NCBI RefSeq assembly: GCF_028473645.1 | Contig: NZ_CP097269.1 | Span: forward strand, 4,048,001 to 4,112,000 | Source of the DNA: Acidovorax sp. GBBC 1281 | GTDB taxonomy: Bacteria > Pseudomonadota > Gammaproteobacteria > Burkholderiales > Burkholderiaceae_C | Length of the DNA: 64,000 nucleotides | Direction of reading: 5' to 3' | In this document: positions 43,594 to 52,547 of the stretch, one piece after another | Layout of the letters: every line of letters begins with the position of its first letter | How positions within the stretch are numbered: the stretch's first letter is position 1 | Notes under the pieces: model-generated | What the model was told of the DNA's origin: nothing | Seen by the model: only the letters and a program-made list of their open reading frames with translations | The model's database searches: none | Made by a program: the position numbers and the translations under genes

Positions 43594-45216
43594 TCAGGCG
43601 GCAGCGCCGCGCGTGATGGCTTCGAATTCACGGATCGGGTTGAAACGCACCCAGGCGTTGACCGGGATCTGGCCCGCGCGGTCCAGGTGGTGGGGCGCGA
43701 CGGTGCCGATGACCGGATAGCCGCCCGTGAGCGGGTGGTCGGCCAGGAACAGCACGGGCTGGCCGCTCGGCGGCACCTGGATGGCGCCGATGCAGGTGCC
43801 TTCGCTGGGCAGCTCGCCGCCCACGGCGCGCGCCAGCGGCTCGTCGCCCGCCAGGCGGATGCCCACGCGGTTGGACTGCGGCGTGACGCGCCAGCGCTGC
43901 GCCGCCAGCAGGGCGACGGCATCGGGCGTGAACCAGTCGGTGCGCGGGCCGAGCACCACGTCGAGCGTGATGTCTTCATGCACCGTGGGCAGGCCGGCCG
44001 GCGGCACCTCGGGCGCGCCGACCACGGCGCTGCCCACCACGGGCCGCACGCCGAGCACGTCGCCGCCGGCCACCGCCGCCGGGCCCACGCGAGCCAGCGT
44101 GTCGGTGGCGCAGCTGCCCAGCACCGGCTGCACAGCGAAGCCGCCGCGTACCGCTACATAGCAGCGCGTGCCGGCCACCGGCTCGCCCACGGTGAGCGTG
44201 TCGCCGTCGCCCAGGGCGATGGGCTGGTAGTTCGGCACGGGCCAGCGCAGGCCGGCCGCGTTGGTGAGGGTCAGCGGTGCATCGGCGCCGGTCACGGCCA
44301 CGACGGTGTCGCCGCGGCTGCGCAGCTGCAGGCCACCGTTGACCGTCTCCAGGCAGGCGCCGCCCCCGGCATTGCCGGCCAGGCGGTTGGCGGCCTTGCA
44401 GGCGGCCTGGTCCATGGCGCCGGAGGCCGATACGCCCTGGCCCGCCTGGCCGTGGCGGCCCACGTCCTGGAACAGGGTCTGCAGGCCGGCCGAGACCACT
44501 TCGAGCGCGGTGGCCGCAGGGGGCACGGCGGGTGCCGGTGCAGGTTCAGCGCCTTTTTGGCCCTCAGCGCATGTTCCACTAGGGCGTTCTGCTACATTTT
44601 TAGTAGCAATATCCACGAAGCGCACGCGGTCGCCGGGCTGCAGCAGCGCCGGCACGGAGCGCCCCAGGTCCCACATGGCCGTGGGCGTGGTGCCGATGAT
44701 CTGCCAGCCGCCCGGGCTGGCCTGCGGATAGACGCCGCTGAAGGTGCCCGCCAGCCCCACCGCGCCCGCCGGGATGCGGGTGCGCGGCGTGGTACGGCGC
44801 GGCACGTTCAGGCTGGGGTGGCCGCCGGTCAGGTAGCCGAAACCCGGCGCGAAGCCGGTGAACGCCACGGTGTATTCGCTGCCCGTGTGGCGCGCGATCA
44901 CCTCTTCGGGGGTGATGCCCAGCATGTGCGCCACTTCGGCCAGGTCTTCCCCGTCGTAGTGCACGGGGATCTCGATCAGCGTGGTGCTGCGCTCGGCCTG
45001 CGCACTCACGTCGCGCCGGGCGATGGCGTCCACCAGCGCGGGCAGCGACTGCACGGCGGGGCGGAAGTGGATGAGGATGGTGCGCGCGGCGGGCACCATT
45101 TCCTCGATGCCGTCGATGGGCTCGCGCCGCAGCGAGGCGAGCAGCGCCAGCGTCTGGTCGAGGTCGTCCAGCTCGACCATGACCGCATTCAGGTTGACGG
45201 GCAGAAAGCGCATCAT
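43594..45216 (-). CDS. pxpBC: 5-oxoprolinase subunits PxpB-PxpC fusion
   Basis: Protein of 540 residues. PxpB/KipI-like ~1-201 ([56 protein letters not shown]), linker ~202-237, PxpC/KipA-like carboxyltransferase-fold domain ~238-540 ([59 protein letters not shown]). With PxpA it hydrolyses 5-oxo-L-proline to glutamate with ATP. PxpB and PxpC are separate proteins in E. coli and Bacillus. The start overlaps the pxpA stop (ATGA, 45213-45216). The linker is encoded by a copy of a dispersed intergenic repeat. Confidence 0.93.
   Translation of the reverse strand: MMRFLPVNLNAVMVELDDLDQTLALLASLRREPIDGIEEMVPAARTILIHFRPAVQSLPALVDAIARRDVSAQAERSTTLIEIPVHYDGEDLAEVAHMLGITPEEVIARHTGSEYTVAFTGFAPGFGYLTGGHPSLNVPRRTTPRTRIPAGAVGLAGTFSGVYPQASPGGWQIIGTTPTAMWDLGRSVPALLQPGDRVRFVDIATKNVAERPSGTCAEGQKGAEPAPAPAVPPAATALEVVSAGLQTLFQDVGRHGQAGQGVSASGAMDQAACKAANRLAGNAGGGACLETVNGGLQLRSRGDTVVAVTGADAPLTLTNAAGLRWPVPNYQPIALGDGDTLTVGEPVAGTRCYVAVRGGFAVQPVLGSCATDTLARVGPAAVAGGDVLGVRPVVGSAVVGAPEVPPAGLPTVHEDITLDVVLGPRTDWFTPDAVALLAAQRWRVTPQSNRVGIRLAGDEPLARAVGGELPSEGTCIGAIQVPPSGQPVLFLADHPLTGGYPVIGTVAPHHLDRAGQIPVNAWVRFNPIREFEAITRGAAA
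44549..44612 (-). repeat. Short dispersed repeat, copy B, inside pxpBC
   Basis: On the minus strand GATATTGCTACTAAAAATGT continues as AGCAGAACGCCCTAGTGGAA and then CATGCGCTGAGGGCC. It matches the intergenic copy at 50458-50520 in the same order: hairpin GCTAC/GTAGC, ACGCCCTAGT, TGCGCTGA, GGCC. It encodes the inter-domain linker ([19 protein letters not shown]). Confidence 0.6.
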
Positions 45217-45983
45217 GCTGCGGGCTGCCCTGCGAACGACGTGATGGTCACGCCGGCCTGCTCGAAGCGCTGGCGCACCTGCTGCGCGATCGCGACGGCG
45301 TCGGGGCTGTCGCCGTGCACGCAGATCGAGTCGGCCACGATGCGCACCTGGCTGCCGTCGATGGCCTCGATCACGCCGTCGGACACCAGGCGCAGCATGC
45401 GCTCGGCGATCAGCGCGGCGTCGTGCAGCACGGCGCCCTTTTCGCGGCGCGACACCAGCGTGCCGGCCGGGGTGTAGGCGCGGTCGGCAAAGGCTTCGGC
45501 CACCACGCGCAGGCCGGCGTCGCGCGCCCAGCCGATCAATGGCGAGCCGGCCAGCGCCACCAGCACCAGGCGGTCGTCGATCTCGCGCAGGGCGGTGATC
45601 ACGTCGCGCGCCTGGCGGGCGTCGTGGACGATGGTGTTGTAGAGCGCGCCGTGGGGCTTCACGTAGCGCACTTCGGTGCCGGCGGCCTTGGCCAGGCCCT
45701 GCAACGCGCCGATCTGGTAGATGACGTCGGCCACGAGGTCGGCGCTTTCCACGTCCATGTTGCGGCGACCGAAACCGACCAGATCGCGATAGGCCACGTG
45801 CGCCCCCACCACCACGCCGCGGGCCTGGGCCTCGCGCAGCGTGCGCAGGATGCCGGCGGCATCGCCGGCGTGGAAGCCGCAGGCCACGTTGGCGCTGCTC
45901 ACGATGCCCAGCATGGCCGCGTCGTCGCCCATGCGCCATGCGCCGAGGCTCTCGCCCAGGTCGCTGTTCAGATCCATTTTCAT
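45213..45983 (-). CDS. pxpA: 5-oxoprolinase subunit PxpA (LamB/YcsF family)
   Basis: Cytoplasmic protein of 256 residues. It starts [20 protein letters not shown], the family signature with metal/substrate residues. [30 protein letters not shown] and [14 protein letters not shown] are conserved blocks. [17 protein letters not shown] near the C-terminus is also characteristic. It forms 5-oxoprolinase with PxpB and PxpC. It is flanked by pcp upstream and the pxpBC fusion downstream with ATGA overlap. Start 45983 chosen for the MKMDLNSD beginning. Confidence 0.96.
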   Translation of the reverse strand: MKMDLNSDLGESLGAWRMGDDAAMLGIVSSANVACGFHAGDAAGILRTLREAQARGVVVGAHVAYRDLVGFGRRNMDVESADLVADVIYQIGALQGLAKAAGTEVRYVKPHGALYNTIVHDARQARDVITALREIDDRLVLVALAGSPLIGWARDAGLRVVAEAFADRAYTPAGTLVSRREKGAVLHDAALIAERMLRLVSDGVIEAIDGSQVRIVADSICVHGDSPDAVAIAQQVRQRFEQAGVTITSFAGQPAA

Positions 45984-46068
45984 CGTCGTTCTCCTGGCGG
46001 TCGGTGCCGCCGATATCTCAAACCCGCGGAGCGCTGCGCGCAGCGCCCCGTCCATATGACCATGCCGG

Positions 46069-46764
46069 TCAATGCAATTGCCCGGCAGTTTCGCGAACGT
46101 CCTCGCGCACGGCCAGCGCCGTGCGGATGACGGCGCGCAGGGCCTGTGCCTGCGTGTCCAGCGCCATGCTGGGCGCGCCGCCACCCACGCGCGCGGCCTG
46201 CTCGGGCAGGTACGGCACGTGGATGAAGCCGCCGCGCGCAGGCGCCGCGGTGCCCGGCAGCGTGGCGGTGCCCGCGGCCTGCTGCGCCAGGCGGTGCATC
46301 AGCGCGTAGAAGATGTGGTTGCACACGAAGGTGCCCGCGGTGTTGGACACCGCGGCCGGCAGCCCTTCGGCGCGCAGGTCGCGCACGATCGCCTTGATGG
46401 GCAGCGTGGAAAAGTACGCCGCCGGGGCGCCCGGCACCACGGCGGTGTCCACCGGCTGCTGCCCGGCGTTGTCGGCGATGCGCGCATCGTCCAGGTTGAT
46501 GGCCACGCGCTCCAGCGACACCTCGGCGCGGCCACCGGCCAGGCCCAGGCAGATCACCAGCGAGGGCCGCCACTGCGCCAGCGCCGCATCGAGCGCCTGC
46601 GCGGCCTTGCCGAACACGCAGGGCAGCTGCACGGAGCGCACCGTGGCGCCCGCATGCTGCCAGCCGTCGAGCGCCCGCGCCACCTCCCACGAGGGGTTGA
46701 CCGGATCGCGCTCGAAGGGCTCGAAGCCGGTGAGCAGCACAGTGTGGGGGGCGGCGTCGGACAC
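46069..46764 (-). CDS. pcp: Pyrrolidone-carboxylate peptidase (pyroglutamyl peptidase I)
   Basis: Cysteine peptidase of 231 residues (family C15) removing N-terminal pyroglutamate from peptides. [20 protein letters not shown] is the N-terminal signature. The catalytic triad is Glu85 (SLERVAIN), Cys148 ([13 protein letters not shown]) and His182 ([12 protein letters not shown]). All motifs are intact. It releases 5-oxoproline, the substrate of PxpABC encoded next, so the order makes a salvage pathway. It lies between the DUF979 transporter gene (18-bp gap) and pxpA. Confidence 0.95.
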   Translation of the reverse strand: MSDAAPHTVLLTGFEPFERDPVNPSWEVARALDGWQHAGATVRSVQLPCVFGKAAQALDAALAQWRPSLVICLGLAGGRAEVSLERVAINLDDARIADNAGQQPVDTAVVPGAPAAYFSTLPIKAIVRDLRAEGLPAAVSNTAGTFVCNHIFYALMHRLAQQAAGTATLPGTAAPARGGFIHVPYLPEQAARVGGGAPSMALDTQAQALRAVIRTALAVREDVRETAGQLH

Positions 46765-46782
46765 GGGCGGCCTTTCTTCGGA

Positions 46783-47745
46783 CTATCGGAACATCAGGAA
46801 GTACATCAGGAACACGTTGCAGGTGAGCAGCGCGAGGGCCGTCGGCACCTGTGCGCGGATCACCGCATTCTTGTCCGGAAGCTCCAGCAGCGCGGCGGGC
46901 ACGATGTTGAAGTTGGCGGCCATCGGGGTCAGCAGCGTGCCGCAGTAGCCCGAGAGCATGCCGATCGCGGCCATCACGGCGGGGTCGCCGTGGTACACGC
47001 CCAGCAGAATCGGCACGCCCACGCCGCCCGTCATGACGGGGAAGGCGGCGAAGCCGTTGCCCATGATGATGGTGAAGAGCGCCATGCCGATCACGTACAC
47101 GGCGCAGGCCACGAAGCGGATGTCCATGTTGATGTAGCTGGTGGTGATGTACGCCACGGCCTTGCCCACGCCGGCATCGGAGAACACCAGGCCGAGCATG
47201 CCCAGCATCTGCGGCAGCACCAGGGCCCAGCCCAGAGCGTCGGTCAGGCGGCGCGATTCGCGCAGGCCCTGCACGGGGCTCTCGCGGGTCAGCCAGCAGG
47301 CCAGCGCCAGCGACAGCACGCAGCCCACGCCCAGGCTCACCAGGGTGGTGTTCTTGGGGTCGATCAGCGGCACGCCGCCCACGGTCAGGTGCTTGGCCGA
47401 CAGCGTACCGATCATCGTGATGAGCGGAATCGCCAGCGCGGGAATGAACAGGCGGTTGCCCAGGCGCTTGGCGCTGGTCTGGTACTCGGCCGGGGTGCGG
47501 GGGGTGTGCTTGCCCGCGCCCACGCCGCCGAAGCCGGCGATGAGCGCCATCACCACGGCGCCGGCGCCCACCCAGATGGGCGGCAGCAGGTCGCCGATGA
47601 GGAAGACCAGGGAATACAGGGCCCAGAACAGTCCGCTGGAAAAGCGCTTGGGGTTGTCACGGTCGGCCACGGTCATCACCGCGGTGATGGCCAGGATGGC
47701 GCCGACGAGGTAGTACAGGTGTTGGATGGTCAGTGTCATGTTCAT
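46783..47745 (-). CDS. DUF979 family 5-oxoproline transporter subunit
   Basis: Inner-membrane protein of 320 residues with about nine to ten hydrophobic segments (for example LYYLVGAILAITAVMTVAD, WALYSLVFLIGDLLPPIWVG, MGNGFAAFPVMTGGVGVP). DUF979 always pairs with DUF969 and is associated with pcp and 5-oxoprolinase genes; the pair is regarded as a two-subunit transporter for 5-oxoproline or related peptides. The start overlaps the DUF969 stop (ATGA at 47742-47745). A second ATG two codons later is possible. Confidence 0.88.
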   Translation of the reverse strand: MNMTLTIQHLYYLVGAILAITAVMTVADRDNPKRFSSGLFWALYSLVFLIGDLLPPIWVGAGAVVMALIAGFGGVGAGKHTPRTPAEYQTSAKRLGNRLFIPALAIPLITMIGTLSAKHLTVGGVPLIDPKNTTLVSLGVGCVLSLALACWLTRESPVQGLRESRRLTDALGWALVLPQMLGMLGLVFSDAGVGKAVAYITTSYINMDIRFVACAVYVIGMALFTIIMGNGFAAFPVMTGGVGVPILLGVYHGDPAVMAAIGMLSGYCGTLLTPMAANFNIVPAALLELPDKNAVIRAQVPTALALLTCNVFLMYFLMFR

Positions 47746-48515
47746 GCTCCCTTGGCGCTGGAGAGGGTGCCGTCGCCATTGCCGTTCCCGTTGCCATTGC
47801 CATTGCGGGCAGCGGTTTCGGCGGCGTGCGCGGCCAGTTCACGGGCCAGCACGCCGTCCAGGCGGTGCAGGCGCCAGGCGTGGATGGCGAACGCGCAGAT
47901 CGCGGTCGGAATGCCCCACAGCGCGATGTGGATCGGTTCGACGTCGATGCCGGCCTCGTGCAGGAAGGTGGACATCAGCACGATGGCGCCGAAGGCCACG
48001 AAGATGTCTTCACCGAAGAACAGGCCCACGTTGTCGGTGGCCGCCGAGAAGGCGCGCAGCTTGTGGCGGATGCGGTCGGGCAGCTTGCCGTAGCGCGCCT
48101 CGGTGGCGCCTTCAGCCATGGGGGCAAGCAGCGGGCGCACCATCTGGGGGTGGCCGCCCAGGCTGGTCAGGCCGATGGCGGCCGTGATCTGGCGGGCGCC
48201 CAGGTACACGATGAGCAGGCGGCCGGCAGTGGCCGACTTGATGCTGCTGATCCAGTTCTGCGCATGCTGGCGCAGGCCGTGGCGCTCCAGCAGCCCGATC
48301 ACCGCCAGGGGCAGCAGGATGATGAGCGGCAGGTTGCGCGTCTTGATGAAGCCGGTGCCGATGGTGGCCAGGATCTTGTCGATCGGAAATCCGGCGGCAA
48401 ACGCCGTCGCGATGGCCGTGACGATCACCACCAGCATCGGGTTGAACCGCAGGATGAACCCCACGATGATGACCGCCACCCCGATGAGCGGCCACAGATT
48501 GACTACGTTTTGCAT
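47742..48515 (-). CDS. DUF969 family 5-oxoproline transporter subunit
   Basis: Inner-membrane protein of 257 residues. It starts NLWPLIGVAVIIVGFILRFN with several more hydrophobic segments, and has GTGFIKTRNLPLIILLPLAVIG and SATDNVGLFFGEDIFVAFGA-type blocks (AATDNVGLFFGEDIFVAFGA here). The C-terminus carries an Asn-Gly repeat (NGNGNGNGNGDG) of simple sequence. It is the first gene of the DUF969-DUF979-pcp-pxpA-pxpBC-biotin carboxylase cluster. Start 48515 gives MQNVVNLWPLIG. Confidence 0.88.
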   Translation of the reverse strand: MQNVVNLWPLIGVAVIIVGFILRFNPMLVVIVTAIATAFAAGFPIDKILATIGTGFIKTRNLPLIILLPLAVIGLLERHGLRQHAQNWISSIKSATAGRLLIVYLGARQITAAIGLTSLGGHPQMVRPLLAPMAEGATEARYGKLPDRIRHKLRAFSAATDNVGLFFGEDIFVAFGAIVLMSTFLHEAGIDVEPIHIALWGIPTAICAFAIHAWRLHRLDGVLARELAAHAAETAARNGNGNGNGNGDGTLSSAKGA

Positions 48516-48981
48516 CTTGAACTTCCTTGAATACGTACAGCCCTGGCCGGTCCGGTGGTCGCGTGCGCTTCGCCGCCATTGGCGAAGAGGTGCGGACAAC
48601 CGTAGGGCCCCACTGCCAGCCTGGCAGCGCGCGGGCAATGGGAGGTTGCTGCCCGAGCGCGGTCTGGACCGGCACGGCATACAACGCAAATTGCATGCCA
48701 ATCCATGAACAACAAACCGGGGATCAACCCTTGAAAAACTTCAAGTTGTTGAACAATCGATGCACCTTGAGGATACAACCAGCACCAATTTGTTTCACGA
48801 TTGGTCGATTTTGCCCAACAACATGGCGGGCGACCGACCCGGACAAACCCTAGGAAAAGCGGTTAGAAAACGGTATTCCACAGAGTGGATTCTTGCGAAG
48901 CAGGCCGATCTGCTACAAAGTGCGAAACCCGATCCCGGCCTGCGCACGCCGTGCCGCACGCCCACCCCGAACCGCCCAGGC
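48516..48981. promoter_or_regulatory. Divergent promoter region of the 5-oxoproline cluster and gntR
   Basis: 466 bp without a supported gene, containing AT-rich blocks. Two inverted repeats could be operators: TTGTT-G-AACAA at 48746-48756 and ACCAAT-N10-ATTGGT at 48784-48805. Both sit between the divergent start codons. Assignment to the GntR protein is inference. Confidence 0.35.
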
Positions 48982-49659
48982 ATGACCATCGAAACCCCCA
49001 CGAACGCCCAGACCCTGAACGAACGCACGGCGGAGCTGATCCGCCAGAAGATCGTGAAGGGCGAGTTCTCGCCCGGCCAGCGGCTGTCCGAGGCCGCCTT
49101 GAGCGAAAGCCTGGAGATTTCGCGGAACACCCTGCGCGAGGTCTTCCGCCTGTTGACCAAGGAAGGCCTGGTCAAGTACGAGCCCAACCGCGGCGTCTCG
49201 GTGGCCATCCCGAGCATCGCCTCGATCATCGACATCTACCGCGTGCGCCGGCTCATCGAATGCCAGGCCATCGCCCAGGCCTACCCGCGCCACCCCGCCA
49301 AGAAGCACCTGCGCGAGGCGGTGGATTCGGCGGTGCGGTGCCGCGAGGCGGCTGACTGGCAGGGCGTGGGCACGGCCAACATGGAGTTCCACATGGCCAT
49401 CGTGGAGCTGGCCGACAGCGAGCGCCTGAACGTGATGTTCTCGCACATCCTGGCCGAACTGCGGCTGGCCTTCGGGCTGCTGAACGACCCCGAGTTCCTG
49501 CACGCGCCGTACGTGGACATGAACGTCAGGATCGTCGATCTGTTCGAGGCGGGCAAACTGCGCGAGGCCTCGGACCAGCTCAACGAGTACCTCGTGCATT
49601 CGGAGCGCATCGTGCTGGCGGTGTATGCCCGGCGCATCTCCGACACCCCGGAGCGCTGA
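48982..49659 (+). CDS. GntR-family (FadR/FCD subfamily) transcriptional regulator
   Basis: Regulator of 225 residues. The winged HTH at ~8-75 reads LIRQKIVKGEFSPGQRLSEA then LSESLEISRNTLREVFRLL and GLVKYEPNRGVSVA. The FCD all-helical ligand domain (~85-215) includes MEFHMAIVELADSERLNVMF, whose His residues are typical metal ligands. FCD regulators sense small carboxylates. It is divergent from the 5-oxoproline cluster and is probably its local regulator. Start 48982 follows the family; the in-frame extension to 48760 covers the intergenic region and is rejected. Confidence 0.92.
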   Translation: MTIETPTNAQTLNERTAELIRQKIVKGEFSPGQRLSEAALSESLEISRNTLREVFRLLTKEGLVKYEPNRGVSVAIPSIASIIDIYRVRRLIECQAIAQAYPRHPAKKHLREAVDSAVRCREAADWQGVGTANMEFHMAIVELADSERLNVMFSHILAELRLAFGLLNDPEFLHAPYVDMNVRIVDLFEAGKLREASDQLNEYLVHSERIVLAVYARRISDTPER

Positions 49660-49721
49660 ACCGCCCCGGCCTTTTTTCCAGAGCCCCTTTTTCGTCCCCC
49701 TCCCCTTTCCCCTTGCACACC

Positions 49722-50411
49722 ATGAGCGCACAAACCCCCTCCATCGTCTACGGCACCGAAGACCTGCTGATCAGCCTCTGCAACTCGGTGACCCGGGTGC
49801 TCAGCGTGGCCACGCAGAGCCCCATCCACTACTCCGGCATGGTGCAGCGCATCACCAAGACCTGCCTGCGCCCCGACATCGGCTGCTTCGTGCTGTTCGA
49901 CGGCGGGTTCTCGGGCCTGGTGATCATCAATTTCTCGAAGGAAGCGGCGATGGAGCTCTATCAGAGCTACCTGCTGAGCATGGGCATGTCCAAGGACGAC
50001 CTGGCCAGCTCCTACACCTCGGACGAGGTGTCGAACGTGATGGGCGAGCTGATGAACCAGGTGGTGGGCGACTTCACCGGCAAGGTGCGCCGCGAGCTGC
50101 AGACGCACATCACGCAGAACCAACCCAAGATGCTGGCGCTGAACAAGCAGGTGATGCTGAGCGTGGACGCCAACCTGGACAAGCCCGAGGCGCGCCGAGT
50201 GACCTTCTACACGGCCAGCAACCACATCTTCTACCTGGAGCTGGCGATCGACCGCACCGAGTTCATCAAGCTCTACGACTTCGAGCCGCAGGAAGCCCCC
50301 GATCCCGACGCGCTGATCGCCCAGGCCGGCGAGCCCAAGGCCGCGACCCCGGTGCCGGCCGCCGCGTCGTCCAGCGACACGGACGACCTGCTCAAGTCGC
50401 TGGGCATGTGA
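49722..50411 (+). CDS. DUF3334 (CheX-like) protein
   Basis: Cytoplasmic protein of 229 residues. VMGELMNQVVGDFTGKVRRE resembles the ExxN-type helix of CheC/CheX phosphatases. SYTSDEVSNVMGELMN and SIVYGTEDLLISLCNS are recognisable DUF3334 blocks. The last 40 residues are a disordered Ala/Pro linker ending DDLLKSLGM, a short peptide often used for docking. A role in chemotaxis or two-component signalling is likely but unproved. It starts 63 bp after the GntR gene; start 49722 (MSAQTPSIV). Confidence 0.75.
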   Translation: MSAQTPSIVYGTEDLLISLCNSVTRVLSVATQSPIHYSGMVQRITKTCLRPDIGCFVLFDGGFSGLVIINFSKEAAMELYQSYLLSMGMSKDDLASSYTSDEVSNVMGELMNQVVGDFTGKVRRELQTHITQNQPKMLALNKQVMLSVDANLDKPEARRVTFYTASNHIFYLELAIDRTEFIKLYDFEPQEAPDPDALIAQAGEPKAATPVPAAASSSDTDDLLKSLGM

Positions 50412-50457
50412 CGGCGGGGCGGGCCGATGCGGTGGCGGGCCACGAAGGCACCGCCAC

Positions 50458-50520
50458 TGATACGCTATTTAATTAATAGCAATACGCCCTAGTTGAAATT
50501 GCGCTGAAGGCCTTTTCGGC
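50458..50520 (+). repeat. Short dispersed repeat, copy A
   Basis: GATACGCTATTTAATTAATA continues as GCAATACGCCCTAGTTGAAA and TTGCGCTGAAGGCC. GCTATTTAATTAATAGC forms a hairpin. Intergenic copy upstream of kup; the same order of elements is found on the minus strand inside pxpBC (44549-44612). Confidence 0.55.
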
Positions 50521-50633
50521 CCCAAGCCTTGCCACAGCGTTGCGCGCCGGCATCACCCCGTTCGCGCCGCCCGTGACCGCGAGCAGCCGCCGGCGCACAA
50601 TGCGCCGACCCTTCACTGCCCCCGCACTCCGCA

Positions 50634-52547
50634 ATGACCTCAACTCCGGCGCCCGGCCACGCGCCCGCTGCCCGCGGCTTCGCCGCCCGATCCGCCCTGA
50701 TGATCGCCGCGCTGGGGGTGGTGTTCGGCGACATCGGCACCTCGCCGCTCTACGCCTTCAAGGAATGCCTGAACCCCGAGCATGGCGTGGCGCTGGACCG
50801 CGCCGCGGTGCTGGGCCTGCTGTCGCTGGTGCTGTGGGGCCTGATGCTGGTGGTCACCCTCAAGTACGTGGTGTTCGTGCTGCGCGCCGACCACGACGGC
50901 GAGGGCGGCATCCTGGCACTGCAGGGCCTGGCCGCGCAGGCGCTGGAGCGCGGCGGCGCCCGCCCGTGGGCGTGGAAGGCCGTCGCCGGGCTGGGCCTGG
51001 TCGGCGCGGCCATGTTCTATGGCGACAGCCTCATCACGCCGGCCATCTCGGTGCTGTCGGCGGTCGAGGGGCTGGAGGTGGCCACGCCGGTGTTCAAGCC
51101 TTACGTGGTGCCCATCACGCTGCTGGTGCTGATCGGCCTGTTCCTCGTGCAGCGCCGGGGCACCGAATCGGTGGGCCGCGTGTTCGGGCCGGTGATGGTG
51201 CTGTGGTTCGGCGTGCTGGCGGTGTCCGGCCTCTGGCAGATCACGCAGAACCCGCACGTGCTGGAGGCCATCGACCCGCGCTGGGCAGTGCAGTTCCTGG
51301 CCACGCACCCGGCGCAGTCGCTGGCGGTGCTGGGCGCGGTGTTCCTCGCGTTCACGGGCGGCGAGGCGCTGTATGCCGACATGGGCCATTTCGGCGCCAC
51401 GCCCATCCGGCTGGCGTGGCTGTTCATCGCGCTGCCGTCGCTGGTGCTCAACTATTTCGGACAGGGCGCGCTGGTGCTGGCCAACCCCGCGGCCATCGAC
51501 AACCCGTTCTTCCGGCTCTTCCCCCCCTGGGCCACCGTGCCCGTGGTGGTGCTGGCCGCCTGCGCCACCGTCATCGCCTCGCAGGCGGTGATCTCGGGCG
51601 CGTTCTCCATGACGGCGCACGCCATCCGCATGGGCTACCTGCCGCGCATGCGCATCGTGCAGACCTCCGGCACCGCCATCGGCCAGATCTACCTGCCCAC
51701 GATGAACTGGCTGCTCATGGCCGGCGTGCTGCTGCTGGTGCTGGCCTTTCGCAGCTCCAGCGCGCTGTCGGCCGCCTACGGCATCGCGGTGTCGCTCACC
51801 ATGCTCACCACCACCTTGCTGGCCGGCGTGGTCGCGCTGCGGCTGTGGCGCTGGAACCCGCTGGCCGTGGGCCTGGGCGTGGGCTGCTTCGCGCTGGTGG
51901 ACGTGACCTTCATCGTGGCCAACAGCCTGAAGATCGCCGACGGCGGCTGGCTGACCCTGGCGGTGGCGGCGCTGGTCATGTTCGTCTTCACCACCTGGGC
52001 CAAGGGCCGGCGCGTGGCCGAGCAGGCTGCGGCGCAGGAGCGCATGCCGCTCGCCCCCTTCATCGAGGCCCTGGCGCACGGCATGCCGCACCGCGTGCGC
52101 GGCACCGCCGTGTTCATGACCGCCGACGCCGACAGCGTGCCGCACGCGCTGCTGCACAACCTCAAGCACAACCAGGTGCTGCACGAACGCGTGGTGGTGC
52201 TGGCCGTGCGCACCCGCCCGGTGCCGCGCGTGCCGGCCGCCGATCGCCTGCACGCCCAGGAGCTGGGCCACGGCGTTTGGTGCGTGACCGCCAGCCACGG
52301 CTTCATGGAGCGGCCGGACGTGCCTGAATACCTGCGCCTGCTGGCCTACCAGAAGGGCCTGCACATCGAGTCCATGTCCACCTCGTACTTCACCTCGCGC
52401 GCCTCGCTGGGCACGGGCCGGCTCGAAGGGCTGGGCGCCCTGCGCAAGGCCGTGTTCGGATCGCTGCAGCGCAACGCGGCGCGCGCGTCCGACTACTTCC
52501 GGCTGCCGGACAACCGCCTGATCGAGATCGGCCGCCGTGCGAGCTGA
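50634..52547 (+). CDS. kup: Kup potassium:proton symporter
   Basis: Low-affinity K+ uptake protein of 637 residues in the inner membrane. VVFGDIGTSPLYAFKECLNP is the Kup signature in helix 1. About 12 hydrophobic segments follow, including AMFYGDSLITPAISVLSAVE and LAFTGGEALYADMGHFGATP. The soluble C-terminal domain (~450-637) includes GTAVFMTADADSVPHALLHN. Start 50634 (MTSTPAPGHAP) leaves a short leader before helix 1. The next gene starts 11 bp before the kup stop. Confidence 0.95.
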   Translation: MTSTPAPGHAPAARGFAARSALMIAALGVVFGDIGTSPLYAFKECLNPEHGVALDRAAVLGLLSLVLWGLMLVVTLKYVVFVLRADHDGEGGILALQGLAAQALERGGARPWAWKAVAGLGLVGAAMFYGDSLITPAISVLSAVEGLEVATPVFKPYVVPITLLVLIGLFLVQRRGTESVGRVFGPVMVLWFGVLAVSGLWQITQNPHVLEAIDPRWAVQFLATHPAQSLAVLGAVFLAFTGGEALYADMGHFGATPIRLAWLFIALPSLVLNYFGQGALVLANPAAIDNPFFRLFPPWATVPVVVLAACATVIASQAVISGAFSMTAHAIRMGYLPRMRIVQTSGTAIGQIYLPTMNWLLMAGVLLLVLAFRSSSALSAAYGIAVSLTMLTTTLLAGVVALRLWRWNPLAVGLGVGCFALVDVTFIVANSLKIADGGWLTLAVAALVMFVFTTWAKGRRVAEQAAAQERMPLAPFIEALAHGMPHRVRGTAVFMTADADSVPHALLHNLKHNQVLHERVVVLAVRTRPVPRVPAADRLHAQELGHGVWCVTASHGFMERPDVPEYLRLLAYQKGLHIESMSTSYFTSRASLGTGRLEGLGALRKAVFGSLQRNAARASDYFRLPDNRLIEIGRRAS

